NCBI GenBank assembly: GCA_964247055.1 | Contig: OZ176057.1 | Location: 1,860,001-1,924,000, forward strand | Direction of reading: 5' to 3' | Source: Paragordius varius | Lineage: Eukaryota > Nematomorpha | Length of the DNA: 64,000 nucleotides | In this document: positions 42,901-54,544 of the stretch, one piece after another | Layout of the letters: each line of letters opens with the position of its first letter | How positions within the stretch are numbered: the first letter of the stretch is position 1 | Position numbers and translations under genes: made by a program | The notes under the pieces: generated by a model | Told to the model about the DNA's origin: nothing | What the model saw: only the letters and a program-made list of their open reading frames with translations | The model's database searches: none

Positions 42901-44725
42901 TTGGTACAGGTTGATGGTGTTTGGTATTACGGTACTGGCACTCGCTGCATCTATTGTTTAAAAATATATTTATACGTTTAGGAGGTTGCGAGGTTGGTAC
43001 AGGTTTAATGGTACTTGGTATTACGGTATTGGCACTCGCTGCATCTATTGTTTAAAAATATATTTATACGTTTAGGAGGTTGCGAGGTTGGTACAGGTTT
43101 TACGGTACTTGGTATTACGGTACTGGCACTCGCTGCATCTATTCTTTAAAAATATATTTATACGTTTAGGAGGTTGCGAGGTTGGTACAGGTTTAATGGT
43201 ACTTGGTATTACGGTACTGCCACTCGCTGCATCTATTGTTTAAAAATATATTTATACGTTTAGGAGGTTGCGAGGTTGGTACAGGTTTAATGGTACTTGG
43301 TATTACGGTACTGGCACTCGCTGCATCTATTGTTTAAAAATATGTTTATACGTTTAGGAGGTTGCGAGGTTGGTACAGGTTTAATGGTGTTTGGTATTAC
43401 GGTACTGGCACTCGCTGCATCTATTGTTTAAAAATATATTTATACGTTTAGGAGGTTGCGAGGTTGGTAGAGGTTTAATGGTACTTGGTATTACGGTACT
43501 GCCACTCGCTGCATCTATTGTTTAAAAATATATTTATACGTTTAGGAGGTGGCTTGGTTGATCGAGGAATAATGGTACTTGGTATTACGGTACTGGCACT
43601 CGCTGCATCTATTGTTTAAAAATATATTTATACGTTTAGGAGGTTGCGAGGTTGGTACAGGTTTAATTGTACTTGGTATTACGGTACTGCCACTCGCTGC
43701 ATCTATTGTTTAAAAATATATTTATACGTTTAGGAGGTTGCGAGGTTGGCACAGGTTTAATGGTACTTGGTATTACGGTACTGCCACTCGCTGCATCTAT
43801 TGTTTAAAAATATATTTATACGTTTAGGAGGTTGCGAGGTTGGTACAGGTTTAATGGTACTTGGTATTACGGTACTGCCACTCGCTGCATCTATTGTTTA
43901 AAAATATATTTATACGTTTAGGAGGTTGCGAGGTTGGTACAGGTTTAATGGTACTTGGTATTACGGTACTGGCACTCGCTGCATCTATTGTTTAAAAATA
44001 TATTTATACGTTTAGGAAGTTGCGAGGTTGGTACAGGTTTAATGGTACTTGGTATTACGGTACTGCCACTCGCTGCATCTATTGTTTAAAAATATATTTA
44101 TACGTTTAGGAGGTTGCGAGGTTGGTACAGGTTTAATGGTACTTGGTATTACGGTACTGGCACTCGCTGCATCTATTGTTTAAAAATATATTTATACGTT
44201 TAGGAGGTTGCGAGGTTGGTACAGGTTTAATGGTGTTTGGTATTACGGTACTGGCACTCGCTGCATCTATTGTTTAAAAATATATTTATACGTTTAGGAG
44301 GTTGCGAGGTTGGTAGAGGTTTAATGGTACTTGGTATTACGGTACTGCCACTCGCTGCATCTATTGTTTAAAAATATATTTATACGTTTAGGAGGTGGCT
44401 TGGTTGATCGAGGAATAATGGTACTTGGTATTACGGTACTGGCACTCGCTGCATCTATTGTTTAAAAATATATTTATACGTTTAGGAGGTTGCGAGGTTG
44501 GTACAGGTTTAATTGTACTTGGTATTACGGTACTGCCACTCGCTGCATCTATTGTTTAAAAATATATTTATACGTTTCGGAGGTGGCTTGGTTGATCGAG
44601 GAATAATGGTACTTGGTATTACGGTACTGGCACTCGCTGCGTCTATTGTTTAAAAATATATTTTTACGTTTAGGAGGTTGCGAGGTTGGTACAGGTTTTA
44701 CGGTACTTGGTATTACGGTACTGCC
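36956..44725. repeat. Satellite family A array, second block
   Basis: The array returns to 94-bp family A monomers after a switch inside the AT tract at about 36,950. Heads alternate mainly between tgcgaggttggtacagg and ggcttggttgatcgagg. Local variants include ctattctttaaaaa, ggtaacttggttgatcg, ggttcggag and ggtttgaaaat. The block contains a 2,346-bp tandem duplication, listed separately. A stretch open for 60 codons on the minus strand at 44,549-44,731 is satellite sequence. Confidence 0.96.
38013..42704. repeat. Two tandem copies of a 2,346-bp (25-monomer) block
   Basis: Copy 1 is about 38,013-40,358 and copy 2 about 40,359-42,704. Every private marker I checked lies exactly 2,346 bp apart: ggttcggagatt (38,105 and 40,451), ggttcggagg (39,042 and 41,388), aatgttgtttgg (39,911 and 42,257), the shortened aggaatggc head (40,075 and 42,421) and gacgtggctt (40,261 and 42,607). 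The copies also share a monomer missing bases at ctcgctgttattg, a gtcctggcac change and a gcgaagttgg change. By eye they are nearly identical, so the duplication looks very recent. Confidence 0.9.
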
Positions 44726-45215
44726 ACTCACTTCATTTATTTATTAAAAATAGATTTACGTTCAGGGGGCTGCGTGGTTGATAGAGTAGTAATGGTATTT
44801 GCTTTTACGGTACTGCCACTCACTACATCTATTGTTTAAAAATATATTTACGTTCGGGGGTTGCGTGGTTGATCGAGGAATTGTGGTATTTGGTTTTACG
44901 GCACTGCCACTCGCTGCATCTATTTTTTAAAAATATATTTACCTTTAGGAGGTTGGGTGGTTAATCGAGGACTAATGATATTTGGTTTTACGGTACGGCC
45001 CCTCACTGCATCTATTGTTTAAAAATTTATTTACCTTTAGGACGTTACGTGGTTGATCGAGAAATTGTGGTATTTGGTTTTACGGTACTGCCACTCGCTG
45101 CACCTATTGTTTAAAAATATATTTACCTTTAGGAGGTTGCGTGGTTGATCGAGGACTAATGATATTTGGTTTTACGGTACGGCCACTCACTGCATCTATT
45201 GTTTAAAAATATATT
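44726..45215. repeat. Family B patch inside family A
   Basis: About five family B monomers lie between two A blocks. Entry is within the conserved body: gtattacggtactgcc (A) continues as actcacttcatttatt (B). Exit is in the AT tract, where B body gives way to ttatacgtttgggaggttg (A). Heads are of the B types gtggttgatagagtag, gtggttgatcgagg and gtggttaatcgagg. Confidence 0.92.
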
Positions 45216-48200
45216 TATACGTTTGGGAGGTTGCGAGGTTGGTACAGGTTTAATGGTACTTGGTATTACGGTACTGGCTCTCGCTGCATCTATTGTTTAA
45301 AAATATATTTATACGTTTAGGAGGTGGCTTGGTTGATCGAAGAATAATGGTACTTGGTATTACGGTACTGGCACTCGCTGCATCTATTGTTTAAAAATAT
45401 ATTTATACGTTTAGGAGGTTGCGAGGTTGGTACAGGTTTTACGGTACTTGGTATTACGGTACTGGCACTCGCTGCATCTATTCTTTAAAAATATATTTAT
45501 ACGTTTAGGAGGTTGCGAGGTTGGTACAGGTTTAATGGTACTTGGTATTACGGTACTGCCACTCGCTGCATCTATTTTAAAAATATATTTATACGTTTAG
45601 GTTGCGAGGTTGGTACAGGTTTAATGGTACTTTGTATTACGGTAATGCCACTCGCTGCATCTATTGTTTAAAAATATATTTATACGTTTAGGAGGTTGCG
45701 AGGTTGGTACAGGTTTAATGGTAGTTGGTATTACGGTACTGACACTCGCTGCATCTATTGTTTAAAAATATATTTATACGTTTAGGAGGTTGCGAGGTTG
45801 GTACAAGTTTAATGGTACTTGGTATTACGGTACTGGCACTCGCTGCATCTATTCTTTAAAAATATATTTATACGTTTAGGAGGTGGCTTGGTTGATCGAG
45901 GAATAATGGTACTTGGTATTACGGTACTGCCACTCGCTGCATCTATTGTTTAAAAAAATATTTATACGTTTAGGAGGTTGCGAGGTTGGTACAGGGTTAA
46001 TGGTACTTGGTATTACGGTACTGGCACTCGCTGCATCTATTGTTTAAAAATATATTTATACGTTTAGGAGGTGGCTTGGTTGATCGAGGAATAATGGTAC
46101 TTGGTATTACGGTACTGGCACTCGCTGCATCTATTCTTTAAAAATATATTTATACGTTTAGGAGGTTGCGAGGTTGGTACAGGTTTAATGGTACTTGGTA
46201 TTACGGTACTGCCACTCGCTGCATCTATTGTTTAAAAATATATTTATACGTTTAGGAGGTTGCGAGGTTGGTACAGGTTTAATGGTACTTTGTATTACGG
46301 TAATGCCACTCGCTGCATCTATTGTTTAAAAATATATTTATACGTTTAGGAGGTTGCGAGGTTGGTACAGGTTTAATGGTAGTTGGTATTACGGTACTGA
46401 CACTCGCTGCATCTATTGTTTAAAAATATATTTATACGTTTAGGAGGTTGCGAGGTTGGTAGAGGTTTAATGGTACTTGGTATTACGGTACTGGCACTCG
46501 CTGCATCTATTCTTTAAAAATATATTTATACGTTTAGGAGGTGGCTTGGTTGATCGAGGAATAATGATACTTGGTATTACGGTACTGCCACTCGCTGCAT
46601 CTATTGTTTAAAAAGATATTTATACGTTTAGGAGGTTGCGAGGTTGGTACAGGTTTAATGGTACTTGGTATTACGGTACTGGCACTCGCTGCATCTATTG
46701 TTTAAAAATATATTTATACGTTTAGGAGGTGGCTTGGTTGATCGAGGAATAATGGTACTTCGTATTACGGTACTGGCACTCGCTGCGTCTATTGTTTAAA
46801 AATATATTTATACGTTTAGGAGGTGGCTTGGTTGATCGAGGAATAATGGTACTTGGTATTACAATACTGGCACTCGCTGCGTCTATTGTTTAAAAATATA
46901 TTTATACGTTTAGGAGGTTGCGAGGTTGGTACAGGTTTTACGGTACTTGGTATTACGGTATTGGCACTCGCTGCATCTATTCTTTAAAAATATATTTATA
47001 CGTTTAGGAGGTTGCGAGGTTGGTACAGGTTTAATGGTACTTGGTATTACGGTACTGCCACTCGCTGCATCTATTGTTTAAAAATATATTTATACGTTTA
47101 GGAGGTTGCGAGGTTGGTACAGGTTTAATGGTACTTTGTATTACGGTAATGCCACTCGCTGCATCTATTGTTTAAAAATATATTTATACGTTTAGGAGGT
47201 TGCGAGGTTGGTACAGGTTTAATGGTAGTTGGTATTACGGTACTGACACTCGCTGCATCTATTGTTTAAAAATATATTTATACGTTTAGGAGGTTGCGAG
47301 GTTGGTACAGGTTTAATGGTACTTGGTATTACGGTACTGCCACTCGCTGCATCTATTGTTTAAAAATATATTTATACGTTTAGGAGGTTGCGAGGTTGGT
47401 ACAGGTTTAATGGTACTTAGTTACGGTACTGGCACTCGCTGCATCTATTGTTTAAAAATATATTTATACGTTTAGGAGGTTGCGAGGTTGGTACAGGTTT
47501 AATGGTGTTTGGTATTACGGTACTGGCACTCGCTGCATCTATTGTTTAAAAATATATTTATACGTTTAGGAGGTTGCGAGGTTGGTAGAGGTTTAATGGT
47601 ACTTGGTATTACGGTACTGCCACTCGCTGCATCTATTGTTTAAAAATATATTTATACGTTTAGGAGGTGGCTTGGTTGATCGAGGAATAATGGTACTTGG
47701 TATTACGCTACTGCCACTCGGTGCATCTATTGTTTAAAAATATATTTATACGTTTAGGAGGTTGCGAGGTTGGTACAGGTTTAATGGTACTTGGTATTAC
47801 GGTACTGGCACTCGCTGCATCTATTGTTTAAAAATATATTTATACGTTTAGGAGGTTGCGAGGTTGGTACAGGTTTAATGGTGTTTGGTATTACGGTACT
47901 GGCACTCGCTGCATCTATTGTTTAAAAATATATTTATACGTTTAGGAGGTTGCGAGGTTGGTACAGGTTTAATGGTACTTGGTATTACGGTATTGCCACT
48001 CGCTGCATCTATTGTTTAAAAATATATTTATACGTTTAGGACGTGGCTTGGTTGATCGAGGAATAATGGTACTTGGTATTACGGTACTGGCACTCGCTGC
48101 ATCTATTGTTTAAAAATATATTTATACGTTTAGGAGGTTGCGAGGTTGGTACAGGTTCAAATTGTACTTGGTATTACGGTACTGCCACTCGCTGCATCTA

Positions 48201-49695
48201 TTGTTTAAAAATATATTTATACGTTTCGGAGGTGGCTTGGTTGATCGAGGAATAATGGTACTTGGTATTACGGTACTGGCACTCGCTGCGTCTATTGTTT
48301 AAAAATATATTTTTACGTTTAGGAGGTTGCGAGGTTGGTACAGGTTTAATGGTACTTTGTATTACGGTAATGCCACTCGCTGCATCTATTGTTTAAAAAT
48401 ATATTTATACGTTTAGGAGGTTGCGAGGTTGGTACAGGTTTAATGGTAGTTGGTATTACGGTACTGGCACTCGCTGCATCTATTGTTTAAAAATATATTT
48501 ATACGTTTAGGAGGTTGCGAGGTTGGTACAGGTTTAATGGTACTTGGTATTACGGTACTGCCACTCGCTGCATCTATTGTTTAAAAATATATTTATACGT
48601 TTAGGAGGTTGCGAGGTTGGTACAGGTTTAATGGTACTTGGTATTACGGTACTGGCACTCGCTGCATCTATTGTTTAAAAATATATTTATACGTTTAGGA
48701 GGTTGCGAGGTTGGTACAGGTTTAATGGTGTTTGGTATTACGGTACTGGCACTCGCTGCATCTATTGTTTAAAAATATATTTATACGTTTTGGAGGTTGC
48801 GAGGTTGGTAGAGGTTTAATGGTACTTGGTATTACGGTACTGCCACTCGCTGCATCTATTGTTTAAAAATATATTTATACGTTTAGGAGGTGGCTTGGTT
48901 GATCGAGGAATAATGGTACTTGGTATTACGCTACTGCCACTCGGTGCATCTATTGTTTAAAAATATATTTATACGTTTAGGAGGTTGCGAGGTTGGTACA
49001 GGTTTAATGGTACTTGGTATTACGGTACTGGCACTCGCTGCATCTATTGTTTAAAAATATATTTATACGTTTAGGAGGTTGCGAGGTTGGTACAGGTTTA
49101 ATGGTGTTTGGTATTACGGTACTGGCACTCGCTGCATCTATTGTTTAAAAATATTTTTATACGTTTAGGAGGTTGCGAGGTTGGTACAGGTTTAATGGTA
49201 CTTGGTATTACGGTATTGCCACTCGCTGCATCTATTGTTTAAAAATATATTTATACGTTTAGGACGTGGCTTGGTTGATCGAGGAATAATGGTACTTGGT
49301 ATTACGGTACTGGCACTCGCTGCATCTATTGTTTAAAAATATATTTATACGTTTAGGAGGTTGCGAGGTTGGTACAGGTTTAATTGTACTTGGTATTACG
49401 GTACTGCCACTCGCTGCATCTATTGTTTAAAAATATATTTATACGTTTCGGAGGTGGCTTGGTTGATCGAGGAATAATGGTACTTGGTATTACGGTACTG
49501 GCACTCGCTGCGTCTATTGTTTAAAAATATATTTTTACGTTTAGGAGGTTGCGAGGTTGGTACAGGTTTTACGGTACTTGGTATTACGGTACTGCCACTC
49601 GCTGCATCTATTGTTTAAAAATATATTTATACGTTTAGGAGGTTGCGAGGTTTGTACAAGTTTAATAGTACTTGGTATTACGGTACTGCCACTCA
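45216..49695. repeat. Satellite family A array, third block, with a 13-monomer duplication
   Basis: Family A 94-bp monomers. A variant with actttgtattacggtaatgcc-like changes, followed by one with ggtagttggtattacgg, recurs near 45,630, 46,290, 47,133 and 48,354. A further block is repeated at an offset of 1,223 bp (13 monomers plus one base): acgctactgccactcggtgc at 47,705 and 48,928, and acgtggcttgg at 48,041 and 49,264. A one-base insertion (ggttcaaattg near 48,156) and a short deletion near 47,417 distinguish the copies. Confidence 0.94.
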
Positions 49696-50221
49696 CTGCA
49701 TCTATTGTTTAAAAATTTATTTACGTTTAGGAGGCTGCGTGGCTGATAGAGGAGTAATGGTATTTGGTTTTACGGTACTGCCACTCGCTGCATCTATTGT
49801 TTAAAAATTTATTTACGTTTAGGAGGCTGCGTGCTTGATTGAGGACTAATGATATTTGGTTTTACGGTAATGCCACTCACTGCATCTAATTATTAAAAAT
49901 ATATATATAGGTTCAGGGGGCTGCGTGGTTGATAGAGGAGTAATGGTATTTGGTTTTACGGTACTGCCAGACGCTGAATCTATTGTTTAAAAAAATATTT
50001 ATGTTCAGGGGGCAGCGTGGTTGATAGCGGAGTAATAATAATTGGTTTTACGGTACGGCCACTCACTGCATCTATTGTTAAAATATATTTACGTTCAGTG
50101 GTCAGCGTGGTTGATTATGGAGTAATGGTATTTGTTTTTACGGTACTGCCACTCACTGCATCTATTGTTTAAAAATATATTTACCTTTAGGAGGTTGCGT
50201 ATTTGATCGAGGAATTGTGGT

Positions 50222-50368
50222 ATTTGGTTTTGCGGTACTGCCACTCGCTGCATCTATTGTTCATAAATTTTTAAACAATAGATGCAGCGAGTGGCAGTAC
50301 CGCAAAACCAAATTGTGTTATTTGGTTTTGCGGTACTGCCACTCGCTGCATCTATTGTTTAAAAATTT
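50222..50368. repeat. Fold-back inversion inside the head-to-tail array
   Basis: A 49-base segment at 50,265-50,313 is the reverse complement of the satellite body at 50,320-50,368, separated by only six bases (tgtgtt). Most of it is also the reverse complement of the body to its left at 50,222-50,261. All three arms carry the uncommon variant in which ttttacgg reads ttttgcgg. The inverted copy was therefore most likely made from the adjacent monomer, as in a local template switch, rather than brought from elsewhere. It is the only inverted piece I noticed in the array. Single strands could form a strong hairpin here. Confidence 0.9.
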
Positions 50369-52337
50369 ATTTACGTTTAGGAGGCTGCGTGGTTGATAGA
50401 GGAGTAATGGTATTTGGTTTTACGTTACTGCCACTCGCTGCATCTATTGTTTAAAAATTTATTTACGTTTAAGGGGCTGCGTGTTTGATAGAGGACAAAT
50501 ATATTTGGTTTTACGGTACTGCCACTCACTGCATCTAATTATTAAAAATATATATAGGTTCAGGGGGCTGAGTGATTGATAGAGGAGTAATGGTAATTGG
50601 TACGACATCGCCACTCACTTCATCTTATTAAAAGTTAATTTACCTTCAGGGGTCTGCGTGGTTGATAGAGGAGTAATGGTAATTGGTTTTACGGCACCGC
50701 CACTCACTTCATTTATTTATTAAAAATATATTTACGTTCAGGGGGTTACGTGGTCGATAGAGTAGTGATGGTATTTGGTTTTACGGTACTGCCACTCACT
50801 ACATCTATTGTTTAAAAATATATTTACGTTCAGGGGGCTTGGTTGATAGGGGAGTTATGGTATTTGGTTTTACGGTACTGCCACTCACTACATTTATTGT
50901 TTAAAAATATATATACGTTCAGGGAGCTACGTGGTTGATAGAGGAGTAATGGTATTTGGTTTTACGGTCTGCCAGACGCTGCATCTATTGTTTAAAAAAT
51001 ATTTAGGTTCAGGGGGCAGCGTGGTTGATAGCGGAGTAATGGTATTTGGTTTTACGGTACGGCCACTCACTGCATCTATTGTTTAAAAATTTATTTACCT
51101 TTAGGACGTTACGTGGTTGATCGAGGAATTGTGGTATTTGGCTTTACGGTACTGCCACTCACTGCACCTTTTGTTTAAAAATATATATTCCTTTAGGAGG
51201 TTGCGTGGATGATCGAGGACTAATGATATTTGGTTTTACGGTACGGCCACTCACTGCATCTATTGTTTAAAAATATTTTATGTTCAGAAGGCAGCGTGGT
51301 TGATAGAGGAGTAATGGTAATTGGTTTTACGGCACCGCCACTCACTTCATTTATTTATTAAAAATAGATTTACGTTCAGGGGGCTGCGTGGTTGATAGAG
51401 TAGTAATGGTATTTGGTTTTACGGTACTGCCACTCACTACATCTATTGTTTAAAATATATTTACGTTCAGGGGCTTCGTGGTTGATCGAGGAATTGTGGT
51501 ATTTGGTTTTACGGTACTGCGCTGCATCTATTTTTTAAAAATATATTTACCTTTAGGAGGTTGCGTGGTTAATCGAGGACTAATGATATTTGGTTTTACG
51601 GTACGGCCACTCACTGCATCTATTGTTTAAAAATTTATTTACCTTTAGGACGTTACGTGGTTGATCGAGGAATTGTGGTATTTGGCTTTACGGTACTGCC
51701 ACTCACTGCACCTTTTGTTTAAAAATATATATTCCTTTAGGAGGTTGCGTGGATGATCGAGGACTAATGATATTTGGTTTTACGGTACGGCCACTCACTG
51801 CATCTATTGTTTAAAAATATTTTATGTTCAGAAGGCAGCGTGGCTTATAGAGGAGTAATGGTAATTGGTTTTACGGCACCGCCACTCACTTCATTTATTT
51901 ATTAAAAATAGATTTACGTTGAGGGGGCGGCGTGGTTGATAGAGTAGTAATGGTATTTGGTTTTACGGTACTGCCACTCACTACATCTATTGTTTTAAAA
52001 TATTATTACGTTCAGGGGGCTGCGCGGTTGATAGAGTAGTAATGGTATTTGGTTTTACGGTACTGCCACTCACTACATCTATTGTTTAAAAATATATTTA
52101 CGTTCAGGGCTGCGTGGTTGATAGAGGAGTTATGGTATTTGGTTTTACGGTACTGCCACTCACTATCTATTGTTTAAAAATTTATTTACCTGTAGGAGGT
52201 TGCGTGGTTGATCGAGGAGTTGTGGTATTTTGTTTCACGGTACTGCCAATCGCTGCATCTATTGTTTAAAAATTTATTTACCTTTAGGAGGTTGCGTGGT
52301 TGATCGAGGAATTGTGGTATTTGGTTTTACGGTACTT

Positions 52338-52350
52338 CCACTCGCTGCAT
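52338..52350. repeat. Target-site duplication, copy at the LINE 3' end
   Basis: The 13 bases ccactcgctgcat end the truncated satellite monomer just before the LINE tail. The same 13 bases begin the satellite on the other side at 55,761. This is the pattern expected from target-primed reverse transcription. The motif is also part of every monomer, so the match alone is weaker evidence than it would be in unique DNA. Confidence 0.75.
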
Positions 52351-52366
52351 TATTATTATTATTACA
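52351..52366 (-). other. LINE 3' tail: short TAA repeat
   Basis: After the reverse transcriptase stop codon (minus strand, 52,369-52,367) only 16 bases remain before satellite resumes, and they read TG followed by TAA repeats. A very short 3' untranslated region with a simple-repeat tail in place of poly(A) is a known trait of RTE elements. Confidence 0.8.
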
Positions 52367-54043
52367 TTACATGTTTTCACTCGTGAGAGCGGTTATGTTA
52401 TACAACCTGTCTCGCCATAAAACTCTATCTATGGCGTCCTCTGCATTAAGTTCGTATTCTGCTAGCTCTCTTTTTACTGTATCTATCCATTTTGTTATAG
52501 GTCGCCCACGTCCTCGTTTTCCCTCAACTATATAACCATCTATTATTTTTGCAATATAATTAGAATCTCTCCTTTCAATGTGCCCGAACCAACGTAGCCT
52601 ATTTTTTGACATTCTTTCCACTATTGGTTTAATATCTGTGCTCCCACGAATAAATCTATTCTCGATTCCGTCCTTTCTAGTTACCCCACACATCATTCTG
52701 AGCATTTTCATTTCAGTCACGTTAAATTGTCTTTCTTCGGATTTTTTGACACCCCATGTCTGTGAATTATACATCATTGAGGGCTGGACAACTGAACTGT
52801 AAATCTTACCTTTCACTCTAACATCAATATTTCGATCGTATAATACGCTCGAAATTTTCTTCCAATTTACCGAGTTGCTCTTTATTCTTAAATTAATATC
52901 GTCAGTTAACGAACCATCTGCACTTAACATAGCTCCCAGATATTTGCAACTTTCTTTACCCTTCAGAACCCAACTATCATCAACTACCATTTCATGTTGT
53001 GGACCCCCAAAAGTAATAAGTTCGGTTTTTGCTTTGTTTACTTTCAGACCATATTGATCCAGCATAACAACCCATCTGTTTACCGTTCGCCTTAACTCAA
53101 TTAATGAATCAGACAAGATGATTATGTCATCTGCATACATTAAGTACCATCCTGAACTCACATTAACAACCTTGGCTACCTCGTCCATACAAATTATAAA
53201 CAATAAGGGGCTGAGTGATGAGCCTTGGTAGACTCCATGCTTTATTGAAAAGGGCTCTGATAAACCTTGTGGAGGTTTAATCCTGGAGGTGTGTGATTCG
53301 TACATTATTTGTAACAACTTAATATAACTTTCTGGCACTTTTTTACGACTGAGACTCCACCAAATAGTTTCTCTAGGAATCATGTCAGACGCCTTCTCTA
53401 TATCAATCAAAACCCCGTGTAATTCTTTCTTTTTTTCAATTTGTTTTTCAATCAACCTCCTAATCGCATGTATAGGATCTACTGTTGACTTTCCTGGCAT
53501 AAAACCAAATTGATTTCCTTCTATAGATATCATTTTCCTGATTCGCTTTTCAATTATTTTTTCAAACAATTTCATAGTGTGCGACATATGTTTTATCCCT
53601 CTATAGTTACTACATTCATTTATATCACCTTTTCCTTTAAATAAAGGCACAGTTAAACTTTCCTTCCATTCAACCGGGATTTTATACGTTGAAACAACTT
53701 TATTAAATACACGCTCCAAAAAATTTAATCCAGAATTTTCAAGCACTTTCCAACAATTTATATTTATGTCGTCCGATCCTACAGCTTTGTTGTTTGGCAT
53801 TTCTAACAAATTAGATTCTACTTCCTTTTGTATAATTGCTTCTATTTGTCTATCAGTAGCTTCAACTGTATTTGGCAAAAATATCTCGCCTACCCCTTCA
53901 TCTAAACTCACAAAGTACTCTTTCCATCTTTTTAATATTTCTACATTTTCGCACAGCAAGCTTCCATCTTTTCCTTTTATTGCAGTCGCATAACCTGGCA
54001 AATCCATCCTGCGTTTAATCCTTTGCTGCGCAACTTTATACAC
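52367..54043 (-). CDS. LINE reverse transcriptase domain, open for 558 codons
   Basis: Copies element RNA into DNA at the nicked target. Residues 30-45 hold the usual pre-RT region (EILKRWKEYF). Reverse transcriptase motifs follow in order: KGKGD..ECSNYRGI (136-150), QFGFMPGKST (178-187), motif A with catalytic Asp 214 in VLIDIEKASD, VYQGSSLSPLLF (271-282), and motif C YADD (303-306). The C-terminal region includes NRLRWFGHIERRD and a GRGRP motif followed by TKWID. All catalytic aspartates are present. The first codon is GTG and is only where the open stretch begins. The same frame reads further upstream as element protein (NLFYDELNSKQGLNK) to about 54,095, so this is part of a polyprotein with no start of its own. 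No RNase H domain is seen. Confidence 0.93.
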   Translation of the reverse strand: MYKVAQQRIKRRMDLPGYATAIKGKDGSLLCENVEILKRWKEYFVSLDEGVGEIFLPNTVEATDRQIEAIIQKEVESNLLEMPNNKAVGSDDININCWKVLENSGLNFLERVFNKVVSTYKIPVEWKESLTVPLFKGKGDINECSNYRGIKHMSHTMKLFEKIIEKRIRKMISIEGNQFGFMPGKSTVDPIHAIRRLIEKQIEKKKELHGVLIDIEKASDMIPRETIWWSLSRKKVPESYIKLLQIMYESHTSRIKPPQGLSEPFSIKHGVYQGSSLSPLLFIICMDEVAKVVNVSSGWYLMYADDIIILSDSLIELRRTVNRWVVMLDQYGLKVNKAKTELITFGGPQHEMVVDDSWVLKGKESCKYLGAMLSADGSLTDDINLRIKSNSVNWKKISSVLYDRNIDVRVKGKIYSSVVQPSMMYNSQTWGVKKSEERQFNVTEMKMLRMMCGVTRKDGIENRFIRGSTDIKPIVERMSKNRLRWFGHIERRDSNYIAKIIDGYIVEGKRGRGRPITKWIDTVKRELAEYELNAEDAIDRVLWRDRLYNITALTSENM

Positions 54044-54087
54044 TTTGTTTAAACCTTGCTTACTATTTAACTCATCATAAAATAAAT

Positions 54088-54544
54088 TTATTTTTTCTTT
54101 CTAACCTGGCCGACTAATTTTTTCAATTCCTTATTTAAACTTTTATACTTATCTCTATCATCATCATTCCTTGTATGTCTCCATTTGTCAAAAGCCTTAC
54201 CTTTTTCTCGTGACATCAATATTATTCTTTCATCGTAAAGCCAAGCCTCTCTGTATACTTGAGATTTTCCACCTTTTAATCCACAAACTAGAGTTCCTGC
54301 ATTTTTGATTAACTGACTTACTTTATCCATCACCATTTAACCCACCATCCTCGGATAACCGTATTTCTTTTATAAAAGCCTGCCTTTTTTCGGATAATTT
54401 TTCCCACTTAATACTTTGTAATCTCTTTGAATAAGAACCACTTTGTTTAGACTTTTCTTTCACGAAAAATTTACAAATAAGTAAATTATGTTGCGAACTA
54501 ACCTCTAAGTTTGGCACGACCTTACAATCTATTACAAGCTTCAA
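54088..54544 (-). pseudogene. LINE endonuclease-RT linker, frameshifted
   Basis: Two overlapping open pieces cover the linker between endonuclease and reverse transcriptase. The upstream one (54,544-54,323) starts with the end of the endonuclease, including DCKVVPNLEVSSQHNLL, whose SQH carries the final catalytic His. It continues into SIKWEKLSEKRQAF. The downstream one (54,336-54,088) has EAWLYDERI and KGKAFDKWRHTRNDDDRDKY, matching the charged helical linker of RTE proteins. The two are in different frames, shifted near 54,335. A second shift near 54,105 separates the linker from the reverse transcriptase. Confidence 0.85.

Larger units (their letters stand above)
49696..52350. repeat. Satellite family B block 3
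   Basis: Family B monomers follow an A-to-B switch in the conserved body at about 49,695. The first monomers repeat the order seen from about 26,750: a gtggctgatagagg head, then gtgcttgattgagg, then gacgctgaatctattg, then gtggttgatagcgg. This suggests the whole junction was copied between distant sites. The block contains the fold-back inversion at 50,222-50,368. It ends where a LINE is inserted, leaving a truncated monomer at ctcgctgcat (52,341-52,350). Confidence 0.94.

Noticed and set aside
1-52350. CRISPR-like or gene-family interpretation of the repeats
   Set aside because: Monomers are contiguous with no unique spacers, there are hundreds of units, and no associated genes are present.
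1-52350. Telomere-like tttagg in each monomer
   Set aside because: The six-base word occurs once per 94 bp as part of gtttaggagg and never in tandem, so it is not a telomeric repeat.
52230-53993. Plus-strand open stretches opposite the LINE reverse transcriptase
   Set aside because: They are antisense shadows of the minus-strand coding frame.
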